Made by a program: the position numbers and the translations under genes. Shown here piece by piece: positions 17,575-25,992 of a stretch of 64,000 nucleotides of DNA. The stretch comes from DASQDN01 sp963825845 (GTDB lineage: Bacteria; Acidobacteriota; Terriglobia; Bryobacterales; Bryobacteraceae): the NCBI GenBank assembly GCA_963825845.1, contig CAWGVL010000059.1:1-64000 (forward strand). Reading direction: 5' to 3'. How positions within the stretch are numbered: position 1 is the first letter of the stretch; the number at the start of each line of letters is the position of its first letter. Under the pieces are notes generated by a model, which did not search any database, had not been told where the DNA came from, and saw only the letters and a program-made list of their open reading frames with translations.

Positions 17575-19746
17575 TCAGCGTGAAAGTTCGAGCAACATCT
17601 TCTGCGCCGGCTTGTATCCGGGCGCGGCTTCGAGCGAGAGCAACAACTGCTCCTTCGCGTCGTCGAGCCGTTTCGCGCTTTGCAGCGCACGGGCAAGGTT
17701 GAAGTGAGAGGCCGCGGCATCCATTGGTTTCGCCGCGATTACGGCGCTATACTCCCGGACCGCGCCTTCCGGAGAGTTTTGAGCGAAATACAGGTCTCCG
17801 AGCTTTTGATGGAGCTCTTCTCCCATGGGATAAATATAGACGAGCCGCTCGAGCGTCTTGATTGCATCCTTCGCCAAGCCCGCTTCCTGCTGCAGCTTCG
17901 CGAGTTTTATCAATGTCTCAGGCGTCCGCCCTCCGGCAGATGAATAATCTGTGAGCGCCTTGACACCATTCGTCTTATCGCCCTTTTCAAGATAAGCGTT
18001 CGCCAGCAGCTCGTAAGCGCTGTCGCGCTCCACGAAGTCGCGATACATCGAGATCACTCCGGGCGCCAGTTTGATCACCTCATCATGATTCTTGCCGGCG
18101 GCAGCGGCCTGAAGTTCCTTCATCCGCTTTCGCCATTCGGGAAAGTTGGTGACGGTCTCTTTCACCTGTCCATCGAGCCAGGCGAGGAACTTGGTGTCGA
18201 ACTCCTCGGGCTTCATCTTCAGATGAGTCTCTACCACTTCCGGCGTCTGCTTGGATTGCGCATAGGAGTGCATCATATCCAGCAGCGTCTGGTATCCCCA
18301 CTTCTCGTTGATGAAGTCGCAAATCCTGCCGGCTTGAAAATAGGACACGATTACCTGATTCGGGTACGTCGGCCGGATGAACCCACGATCGAGTTGCGCG
18401 ATCGGGAGAAGCTTCTTTGCGTTGATGGCGCCGATGACCGTGGGGTCCAGTCGATCTCCCCAATCCGGCGACGTCGCGGTCTCTTCATGCACCGCCATAC
18501 CCTCAGTAAACCACCGAGGTACCCGATGCTTGGTCGCCGTTAGCACATAAACATGGCTAAGCTCATGCCATAGCGTGCTCGCCCAGTGAAACGAACCCGG
18601 GCGGCGGCCGGATGGACTGTCCATCGCCACCACAGTGCCGAATGTCACGCCCAAGGCGCCTAAGCCGGGCATACCGAGCGTGCGGACCGCAAAATCTTCG
18701 TGATCCGGATAAACTTCCACCTGCACAGGCCGGTCGAGTTTCACTTTGTACTTCTTCTCGTACGTCGCGATCGCGCGTTTCAACTCGCTTTCGATGTACG
18801 GTCGAAGCAGTTCGGCTTCTTTCTTGTGCAGCCGAACGATGGTGTTGTCGGTCTTGAAGGTCCGGAAGTTCTTGTAGCTGTCCATCAGCGTGAGCGAGTT
18901 TGACGTGAGCGCATTCTTGAAACCCGCGTCGTAGGCTCGCTCCAGATTCTGGCGAGCATCCTTTTCCTCACCGAGGCGCATGAGATTTACACCAAGTTCA
19001 GCCCGAGCCCGGTGCAGATCGGGATCAAGATCCAGCGCCTTCCGATACGCCACGATTCCCTCTTCGTACCGTCGATTCAGGACGAGAATGTGCCCCACCA
19101 GTGCCCACGCCTCACCATAAACCGGGTTGACAGCTTTGATCTTCGCTTCCCACTCGCTGTCTTTCTTATCGTGCAGATAGTCGATCGCCAATCGAACCGC
19201 CATCGCGTCCAGCGCTTCCGGCGAGATCTTCAGCGCCTTATCAACCTCTTCGATCGCCTTAGGCTCGTTGTTGTCTTCGAGGGCCAGTTTCGCCAGCAGT
19301 TCCTGCGCTTCGAGCATCCTGGGATCGATCTCCAGCGCACGCTGCGCAAACTCGACCGCCTTGGATTCGAATCCCTCTGACGCGACCAGTGCCATCCCAA
19401 ACGTTGCTCCGGGATGCTTCGCGTCGATTTCCAAAGCTTCTTTGAAGAGGTTCTGAGCTTCGGCGGGATTGAAACGCTCCAGGAACAAACGCCCCCATCG
19501 TACGCGGATGTCCGGGTTTTTGCGCTGCTGAGCTACGGCCAACTTGAACTCGTTGTTGGCGCCCTCGAAGTCACCCAGTGCCCACAAGGCCTCGGCTCTG
19601 TGCGCCGGATTGGAGCCCTTCGCCAGATTCTGGAAGCACGATTTGGCTTCGTTTCGTTTTCCGTGGCGGTCGAGTCTCCGGCAGGTACTCACCGGGTCGG
19701 CAGCGGTGGCGGCTCCCACCGCCAACAACACTACAAGACACTTCAT
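17575..19746 (-). CDS. Secreted TPR protein with gluzincin (HEXXH) peptidase-like domain
   Basis: 723 residues with a short signal peptide (MKCLVVLLAVGAATAAD). Residues ~20-270 form tandem tetratricopeptide repeats (for example GIVAYRKALDLDPDLHRARAELGVNLMRLG). Residues ~310-520 are a peptidase MA-like domain with the zinc motif HELSH (in STLWHELSHVYVL) and the downstream glutamate helix WFTEGMAVHEE. Residues ~560-723 are more TPRs. All zinc ligands expected of a gluzincin are there, so it could be an active periplasmic metallopeptidase; its substrate is unknown. Its ATG overlaps the stop of the caspase-like gene (ATGA), so the two are translationally coupled. The MoxR gene follows after 19 bp. 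Confidence 0.88.
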   Translation of the reverse strand: MKCLVVLLAVGAATAADPVSTCRRLDRHGKRNEAKSCFQNLAKGSNPAHRAEALWALGDFEGANNEFKLAVAQQRKNPDIRVRWGRLFLERFNPAEAQNLFKEALEIDAKHPGATFGMALVASEGFESKAVEFAQRALEIDPRMLEAQELLAKLALEDNNEPKAIEEVDKALKISPEALDAMAVRLAIDYLHDKKDSEWEAKIKAVNPVYGEAWALVGHILVLNRRYEEGIVAYRKALDLDPDLHRARAELGVNLMRLGEEKDARQNLERAYDAGFKNALTSNSLTLMDSYKNFRTFKTDNTIVRLHKKEAELLRPYIESELKRAIATYEKKYKVKLDRPVQVEVYPDHEDFAVRTLGMPGLGALGVTFGTVVAMDSPSGRRPGSFHWASTLWHELSHVYVLTATKHRVPRWFTEGMAVHEETATSPDWGDRLDPTVIGAINAKKLLPIAQLDRGFIRPTYPNQVIVSYFQAGRICDFINEKWGYQTLLDMMHSYAQSKQTPEVVETHLKMKPEEFDTKFLAWLDGQVKETVTNFPEWRKRMKELQAAAAGKNHDEVIKLAPGVISMYRDFVERDSAYELLANAYLEKGDKTNGVKALTDYSSAGGRTPETLIKLAKLQQEAGLAKDAIKTLERLVYIYPMGEELHQKLGDLYFAQNSPEGAVREYSAVIAAKPMDAAASHFNLARALQSAKRLDDAKEQLLLSLEAAPGYKPAQKMLLELSR

Positions 19747-20630
19747 TTATCAATCTCCGCCTGGGTCCGGGCCAGTTCGAGCAGAAGCGCCTGTAGCTGC
19801 TTCTTGTACTCGTCTGTCGGCATGGCGGCCTTCTGGAACTTCAGGCGATCGATGTCACCCTCGAGTTGTTCACGCTTCGTCAGGAGCGCCCGTTTCGCGG
19901 GATCGTTAGCGGCCTTTTGAATCGAACCGATTTTCAACAACTGAAACCGTCCAGCCGCCAGCGTCGCGTTCGTGTCGCCTCCATCGAGCATTGGATGCTC
20001 CGTGGCGAGCCGTTTGTTCGTCTCGTAAAACTGTTTGGTTTTGGTCTCGGCGAACTTGAATGCTTCCAGCGCTGTGATGACCTCGTTTTTATCCGCATCG
20101 GCCGCGGCGTCACGGAGCGCCTCAATCCAGTACCGCGGAAACACAGTCGCGTTCTTTTCGGTACCCGCTTTGGTCGCCGTGATGATCGTCCGGTTCTCCC
20201 GCAACAGTGCGTGGATCGACCCGCCACTGGCGCTCGTAGCATTGACGATCAACTGACGCCCTGCTTTCACGCGGTCAAGGTATGTCGCCAGATCCGTCGC
20301 AGAGATATCCGGGCCCGGGATGTTGATCTTGTAGTCAGTGCCATCGAAGCTGCCGTGCCCGATCAGAACCACGAGCAGCGAATCGTCTGCCGTAGCGCGC
20401 TTGGCAATACCCTCAAAAGCGGCGCGGATGTTATCCCGCCGGGCGTTCGCTCCCGAGAAGGTCTCTACCTGCACGTCCTGAGTGGCCCGCAGTGTCTTGT
20501 CGAGGTCCTGAGCCCATGTGGCGAAACGCTGTTCGTAATCAGGTTCGCCCCCAAGACCCGCGATGACCACGCAATGGGTCGTCGCGCCGGCCGAAGCGGC
20601 CAGAAGTAGCGCCAGAAGGGCAGTCCTCAT
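19743..20630 (-). CDS. Secreted caspase/legumain-fold protein without an evident catalytic cysteine
   Basis: 295 residues from the ATG at 20630, which starts a signal peptide (MRTALLALLLAASAGATTH) and overlaps the preceding stop as ATGA. The fold resembles C13/C14 cysteine peptidases: a first strand THCVVIAGLGG, then the histidine motif VVLIGHGSFDGT (His92), then strand RQLIVNATSASGGS where the catalytic Cys would be expected. That position (residues 132-137, TSASGG) has no Cys, and the only Cys in the protein is Cys20, next to the signal cleavage site. The C-terminal ~70 residues form a charged coiled coil (REQLEGDIDRLKFQK). Inference: a non-catalytic caspase-fold binding protein, or a serine-based variant. 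It sits between the VWA/glutaminase-like gene and the HEXXH gene with 4-base overlaps on both sides. Confidence 0.8.
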   Translation of the reverse strand: MRTALLALLLAASAGATTHCVVIAGLGGEPDYEQRFATWAQDLDKTLRATQDVQVETFSGANARRDNIRAAFEGIAKRATADDSLLVVLIGHGSFDGTDYKINIPGPDISATDLATYLDRVKAGRQLIVNATSASGGSIHALLRENRTIITATKAGTEKNATVFPRYWIEALRDAAADADKNEVITALEAFKFAETKTKQFYETNKRLATEHPMLDGGDTNATLAAGRFQLLKIGSIQKAANDPAKRALLTKREQLEGDIDRLKFQKAAMPTDEYKKQLQALLLELARTQAEIDK

Positions 20631-22863
20631 ACAATTCCCCATTTCCGGCGTAGGAGCCATTCCGAAGACCGAAGGAGCAGTGCGCCGATAAAGAAGATTG
20701 GCATATCCCACAAGTCACGCGTCTCGCGTACCGAGATGCCGGCTTCCGAATACGAGATCTCGTCCGGGATCTTTCCTGCTTCCTCAGGTTTGTAGTATTT
20801 GCCGTGAGTCTCCGTCGCAAGCTTTTCAAGAAGTTCGCGATTCTGCTGAGTGCGGAAATTCTCCGCAACCCCGTCTTCGCGGCGGAACGTCATCACGTCG
20901 CGGCCGGTCTCCTCGTCGCCCCGGTGCACCACGGTTTCCACAACATAGGAGCCGGGCCGGATCGCAGCGTACTCGGCGGTGTAGATCCCGGGCGTCGTTG
21001 GATCGGGCCGGAGTTCGATCTTGTCGTTCGTATTCTCCGGGCCCACAATCCTCGCCTCCACCTTGCCGTCCGTGAGAGGCAGATAGTTTTTGTCGCGGAC
21101 GTCTACCCGGATCGGGATGCGGTGCTCATCCGCGAAAACCGACCTCGGAACACTGGACACCACTTGACCACTCGTGCCCGCCACCAGCCATCGGAGCAAT
21201 TGTTGCCAGAACATCTCGTGAGTGTGGTCGTCGAGCGGCTGCGACATTTGCCAGCGCCACGACCCTGCGGAGGCGAAAACCGCCGTCCGGCCGCGGCCGT
21301 AGTTCTGAGTCACAAGCAGAGGATGTCGTCCACGACTCGTCGGCAGGAGTTCCGCAAGGACGACGGCGCCCGCTTTTGGCGTGCCCGGATCCTGAAAGTT
21401 CTGCAGGTAAGGAAGCTTCTTCCAACGATCAACGTTTCTGGCCGGATCGTCATCCAATCTGGTGATCAGACTGTCCCGACCCGCGGCAGTAAGTTCCACG
21501 TTCGCCGGATCGCGCTGAAACGTCTCTTTGCGATTCGGAAGGTTCACCGGGAGCAGATCGGTCAAGCCGACTTTGCCCAGCCGCCATCGGCCAATCCGCC
21601 GCGCCCGCCGAGCCACAGCAAACCTCCGCCCCGCCGATCCACGAACTGCTTGATCAGTTCGTGCTGAGTCGGCGTGAAGTGATTCGCCTCGACCCCGCCG
21701 ATGATGATGCCCTGATACTTGAAGAGTTCGTCAACAGTAGCTGGGAAACCCTGCTGCAATTCCTCTGGCGTATCAACTCCCTGCGTGTAGATCTTGTTCT
21801 GGGTAGTCCGCAGAATTGTCGTGAGCTGGAGAGATTGGTCAGGCTCGAGAGCGCGTCGGATGAACTTGAATTCCCACTTCGGCTCACCTTCTATATAGAG
21901 GATGCGGGGCCGGTTCGCTTCAGCCGACACCAGCCGAGTTACCGAATTGTTGTTCTTGTTCTCCTCGCCGTCGAGAGGCTCAAGCGTTACTTGAAGGGTT
22001 TTGATTCCAGCGCTGCCTGCATTGAACAATACGGACTCCGTCTGCTCCTTGCCATCTGCTTTGACGGTGATCTCACGGGTGGCGAAAGTCTTCGCTCCAT
22101 CCCGGATATTCAAGCGAACCCGGCGATTCTCGTACCCAAAACTCTTAAACGTCACCTGCGCTGCCAATCGGGAATCCGCCAGCACGCGCGACGGCATTTG
22201 CGCGTCCACGATTTCGATATCACGGCTCAGTTTTTCCCGACCGAACCCAACTGTGTGGATCGGTATGTGGTACCGACGGATCTCGCTCAAGGTGGGGAGG
22301 TCAATCCCACCGGTGTTATCCGCTCCATCACTCAGCAGGACGACAGCGCCGATTGGCAAACTTCCTGCCTCATTCGTCACCTGCTTCAGCGCATCTCCCA
22401 AGCGCGTCGAGGGCGCACTAGCACTGAGTTGATTGGGCGAATCGAGTCGATCCAGACCGCCGCCAGCACGATAAAGTCGTACTTGAAACTTCTTATCTAA
22501 GTCTTTGATCTTGTTCAGAACTTGGATCGCCTGATCCTTGCGGGAAGTTCCGTTCTCCACTGCCGCCATGCTGCGAGAATCGTCCGCGACAACGGCCACG
22601 ATGTTTTGCTGCGGTCGCAAGGTGGCGACACTCAGAGCGGGTTGCCACAACATCAGCAACAGCATAGCGAGGGTTGCAGTCTGCAGGGACCAGATCGCCA
22701 TGGGACGGAGGTCGAACTTTCGATGCCGTACGAGCGGCCAGGCAAACGCAGCCGCGCCGGCCAGCAACAGAACCACCAGCAGCCACACGGGCCACCTGCC
22801 CAGGAGCACTACGTCACCCTTGGCGAAGGCCTCGAACGGGTACTTAAAGAAGAGTTCGAACAT
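20627..22863 (-). CDS. VWA-domain plus glutamine-amidotransferase-like membrane protein, with one frameshift
   Basis: Would be about 745 residues. Two N-terminal membrane helices (WPVWLLVVLLLAGAAAFAW and a second around LQTATLAMLLLMLW) precede a VWA domain with MIDAS motif DDSRS and the strand VVLLSDGADNTGG. After a beta-sandwich region comes a class I glutaminase-like domain (RPRILYIEGEPKWEFKFIRR, YQGIIIGGVEANHF, RRGGGLLWLGG), then further beta-sandwich and a C-terminal membrane helix. The frame breaks near 21575 inside GLADGGWA/KVGLTDLLPV; one base is missing, in agreement with the gene length. I see no triad Cys in the glutaminase-like domain, so enzymatic activity is doubtful. It starts at TGATG with the DUF4159 gene and ends at ATGA with the caspase-like gene. 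Confidence 0.85.
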
Positions 22864-23670
22864 CAGTGCGTCATCGCGTAGATTATGTAGTTGATCCCAA
22901 TCTTGTAAGCCATTGAGGCGTACTTCTCGGGATAGTTCGGGTTATCCGCCCACTCCCAGGCGTCACCCAAATCCATGTTGTGACAGACGGCGACCATGAG
23001 ACGACCTTTGTCGTCATAAATCCCACGCCACTTCGCCTCAATACCGTCGTATTCGTAAGTCCGTCCCGTACCGAAGGTCACTACACCCGGTACTTGAAAT
23101 CTTTCATCTAAATCGTAGAGAACGTGGAAGATGGCGTCTTTATTCTCGATATCCACCACAGGGCGGTCCGGGAAGACTCGGCGCATGCTTTGCATGAAAA
23201 TATCCCACTCGTATGTCCCGTGGAAGTCGTCTGTCATCAGGAAACCGCCACGCGAGAAGGTAGTCGCGAAGTTTGCCGGCCTGCCGGTCTGTCAGAGCCC
23301 AATGCCCTGCCTCAACAACATAAATCCAGGGCCAGTTGTAGATTTCGTCTGTATCGAGACTCACCACCTGCTCCATCGAGCGAGTGTGGATGCGGGTTAA
23401 TCGCCGGACACCCTGCACGAACTGTCGATCCGCCTTTGGGTAGTCGATAGTCCAGTTCCCGCGCATGTTCCAGATACGATCGGAGTTTCCTCCGTAAGAT
23501 GGGTACTGAAGACGGGCGAAGGCGTACTCGGTTTTCTCATTTGCGTCCGCAGGTGTGGGAGGATCGCGATCTTCGTCGTACCACCAGGGACGCTGACGCT
23601 GATACGCAAAAAGGGCGCTCCACAGGCTGAGGAAAAGGAACAGTAAAACAGTAATCGCGCGTACACTCAT
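22863..23670 (-). CDS. DUF4159 protein, first gene of the MoxR/VWA operon, with one frameshift
   Basis: About 269 residues. After a membrane or signal helix (MSVRAITVLLFLFLSLWSALFAY) the DUF4159 pattern is clear: YAFARLQYPSYGG, RLTRIHTRSMEQVVSLDTDEIYNWPWIYVVEAGHW, then FLMTDDFHGTYEWD and HNMDLGDAWEWADNP. DUF4159 has a glutamine-amidotransferase-like fold of unknown function and normally accompanies MoxR/DUF58/VWA genes. The frame changes near 23242: one extra base in CTTCTCGCGTGG separates LRDYLL from RGGFLMTDDF, which agrees with the gene length. The ATG at 23670 is preferred to the in-frame GTG just before it. The gene is transcribed divergently from mqnC. Confidence 0.85.
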
Positions 23671-23889
23671 CACGACACCGCCCGTGGTGGCTTCAGCATA
23701 GCACAGACTATTAAGAGACGTGCCAGCGCTACGGAACGTTGTCGAGGCTCGTTAACAAGATGTAAATTCCTTAAGATTACGCCGTTTCTCATCCAATGCT
23801 CAATACAATAACAGGGTTAGACGGCTCGTAAAGCCACTTGTCTATATCATTGACTTTGCTACCCTAGAGTTTCCAAGGACAACCGCACG

Positions 23890-24921
23890 ATGATGACACG
23901 CCAAGAAGCCATCGACCTCTTCGCCAGCGATGATTTGATCGGCATCGGCATGGCTGCCGACGCGCTTCGCCGAAAGCTCCACCCTGAGGGGGTGGTTACT
24001 TATATCATCGATCGCAACATCAACTATACGAACTTCTGTACCGAGTATTGCAGCTTTTGCGCCTTCTATCGCCCGATGGGGCACAAGGAGGGATATATCC
24101 TCCCCAAAGAAGCCATCTTCGAAAAGATCCAGGAGACCATCGATCTCGGCGGGACTGGCATCCTGATGCAAGGCGGTCTGCACCCTGAGTTAAAGATCGA
24201 GTGGTATGAGGACCTGTTCCGCTCCATCAAAGAGCGCTTTACAATCCATCTGCACTGTCTCTCCGCGCCTGAAGTGACCAACATCGCCGAAGTCAGCGGC
24301 CTGTCGTTACGCGACACGATCGCCCGGTTGCGCGACTCCGGGCTCGACTCGATTCCCGGCGGCGGAGCCGAAATCCTCGATGATGCCGTGCGCCATCGGA
24401 TCAGCCGGCTGAAGTGCGGAACAGACGAATGGATGGCCGTTCATCGGACCGCCCACCAACTCGGGATGCGTACCACGGCGACGATGATGTTCGGCTGTGG
24501 GGAAACCATCGAGCAGCGGATGAATCACTTCGATCTCGTCCGCAACCTGCAGGAAGAAACCGGCGGGTTCACCGCGTTCATCCCCTGGACCTTTCAGCGC
24601 GAAAACACCTCGCTCGGACGCTTCGTTAAGGAAGAAGCGACCGGCGTCGAATATCTGAAAACGCTCGCAATTTCCAGGCTGTACCTGCCCAATATTTTGA
24701 ACGTGCAATCATCCTGGGTCACTCAAGGTCTGAAGACTTGCCAGGTTGGTTTGAAGTTCGGAGGAAACGACGTAGGCAGCATCATGATCGAGGAGAACGT
24801 CGTGTCCCAGGCGGGAGCGCGCAACCGGGCGAGTGAAGAAGACTTGCGCCGAATCATTCGGGATGCCGGCTTCGTTCCCAAGCAGCGCGACACCTTGTAT
24901 AGAACCTATTTTCTGAACTAG
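23890..24921 (+). CDS. mqnC: Cyclic dehypoxanthinyl futalosine synthase (menaquinone, futalosine route)
   Basis: 343 residues. This radical SAM enzyme cyclises dehypoxanthine futalosine, a middle step of the futalosine route to menaquinone. The iron-sulfur motif is CTEYCSFC (Cys 50, 54, 57), followed by family blocks GGTGILMQGGLHPELKIEWYE, SIPGGGAEIL and AFIPWTFQRENTSLG. The last block and the length distinguish MqnC from the related MqnE and CofH. The ATG at 23890 has an AAGGA ribosome site about 11 bases upstream. No other mqn genes are adjacent. Its stop codon shares the four bases CTAG with the stop of the convergent enoyl-CoA hydratase gene. Confidence 0.92.
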   Translation: MMTRQEAIDLFASDDLIGIGMAADALRRKLHPEGVVTYIIDRNINYTNFCTEYCSFCAFYRPMGHKEGYILPKEAIFEKIQETIDLGGTGILMQGGLHPELKIEWYEDLFRSIKERFTIHLHCLSAPEVTNIAEVSGLSLRDTIARLRDSGLDSIPGGGAEILDDAVRHRISRLKCGTDEWMAVHRTAHQLGMRTTATMMFGCGETIEQRMNHFDLVRNLQEETGGFTAFIPWTFQRENTSLGRFVKEEATGVEYLKTLAISRLYLPNILNVQSSWVTQGLKTCQVGLKFGGNDVGSIMIEENVVSQAGARNRASEEDLRRIIRDAGFVPKQRDTLYRTYFLN

Positions 24922-25682
24922 CGCTTGAAGTAGTCCGGGCGGCGCTTTTCCCGGAACGCGGCAACGCCCTCCTTGAAGTCAGCCGACGCGAACACTTCCT
25001 TCCGCATTTCGAGCGCGATCGGAGCAGCTTCGACCGAATCCAGTCCGTACGTTCGCCGCACAAACTCCAGACCCAGGCGCACCGCCTCCGGGCTGGATTG
25101 GCTGAGGTGCATGGCAATCGCTGTCGCCCTGTCGTCCAGTTCAAACGCGGGAACGGCCTCATGGATCAGCCCCCACTGGACCGCTTCGGGCACGTTGAAA
25201 ATCCGTCCCATCATGCTGAGTTCCAGCGCTCTCCGTTCTCCTAACGCATTCGCGACCGACCGGTAAATCACGAACGGCCACATACCGATCCGAATCTCGG
25301 TGAGGCCGAAGCTGGCTCCATGAGCAGCGATCGCGACGTGCGCGTTGCAGATTATTCCGATGCCGCCACCAAGAGCGGGCCCCTGAACCGCGGCAACGAT
25401 CGGCTTGCTCGCGCGGGCGCCAAACGTGAAGAGCCGCTCATGAACAGCAGTTCGCTCAGGCGCATCCGGCGCGGAGGCTTCGTCAAGATCCATGCCCGCA
25501 CAGAAGACATCCCCCTTCGCATCCAGGAGAATAGACCCGACCGTAGCGTCGTCCTGAGCCTGATCGATCGCGTCAGCAATCTCCCTGCACAGGTCCGACG
25601 TAAGGGCGTTTCGCTTGTCCGGCCGGTTCAGCGTCAGTCGCAGGATGCGCGCTTCGCGGCTAATTTCCAAGTTCGAGTTCAT
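24918..25682 (-). CDS. Enoyl-CoA hydratase/isomerase family protein
   Basis: 254 residues from the ATG at 25682. Crotonase-fold motifs are clear: LTLNRPDKRNALTSDL, the oxyanion-hole strands GDVFCAGMDLDEA and AVQGPALGGGIGII, and the C-terminal FKEGVAAFREKRRPDY. In an acyl-CoA pathway it would add water across a double bond, possibly of an isohexenyl- or methyl-glutaconyl-CoA. That is suggested by its place as the last gene after an acyl-CoA carboxylase beta subunit and AtuA-type proteins, as in leucine or acyclic terpene breakdown. Its start overlaps the upstream small gene by 23 bases, which argues for coupling. Exact substrate unknown. Confidence 0.9.
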   Translation of the reverse strand: MNSNLEISREARILRLTLNRPDKRNALTSDLCREIADAIDQAQDDATVGSILLDAKGDVFCAGMDLDEASAPDAPERTAVHERLFTFGARASKPIVAAVQGPALGGGIGIICNAHVAIAAHGASFGLTEIRIGMWPFVIYRSVANALGERRALELSMMGRIFNVPEAVQWGLIHEAVPAFELDDRATAIAMHLSQSSPEAVRLGLEFVRRTYGLDSVEAAPIALEMRKEVFASADFKEGVAAFREKRRPDYFKR

Positions 25683-25992
25683 CGATGTCGATCTCCATCC
25701 GGAGTAGCGCTGCGCTGTATGTTTTGCCTTGCGCGTCAGTCCGCAACGAAAGGGTTCCGCCGCCACCTAAGGCGCCGTACAACAAAAAATTCAGTGCGCC
25801 AAGGTTCGGCAATTCGTAACGCTCGACATCGCCTTTCACGTAATCGCCGAAATGAGCCTTCACCCGATGGATCGTGACCTCACGGACGAGGACAGGATAG
25901 TGTCGTTCGTCATACGCGATGACACCTATATTCGCGGTGTCACCCTTATCTCCTGACCGGCCGTGCGCAATACGCGACAAGGGGATCTTCAT
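25660..25992 (-). CDS. AtuA C-terminal-domain-like small protein (ferredoxin-like fold)
   Basis: 110 residues. The start IPLSRIAHGRSGDKGDTANIGVIAY is the signature of the small domain that forms the C-terminus of AtuA-type proteins or is encoded separately beside them. Its ATG overlaps the AtuA-like stop (ATGA), so the two parts of a usually fused protein are encoded as a coupled pair here. Biochemical function is not established for the family; the neighbours (carboxylase beta, AtuA-like, enoyl-CoA hydratase) put it in a CoA-ester degradation pathway. Confidence 0.85.
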   Translation of the reverse strand: MKIPLSRIAHGRSGDKGDTANIGVIAYDERHYPVLVREVTIHRVKAHFGDYVKGDVERYELPNLGALNFLLYGALGGGGTLSLRTDAQGKTYSAALLRMEIDIDELELGN

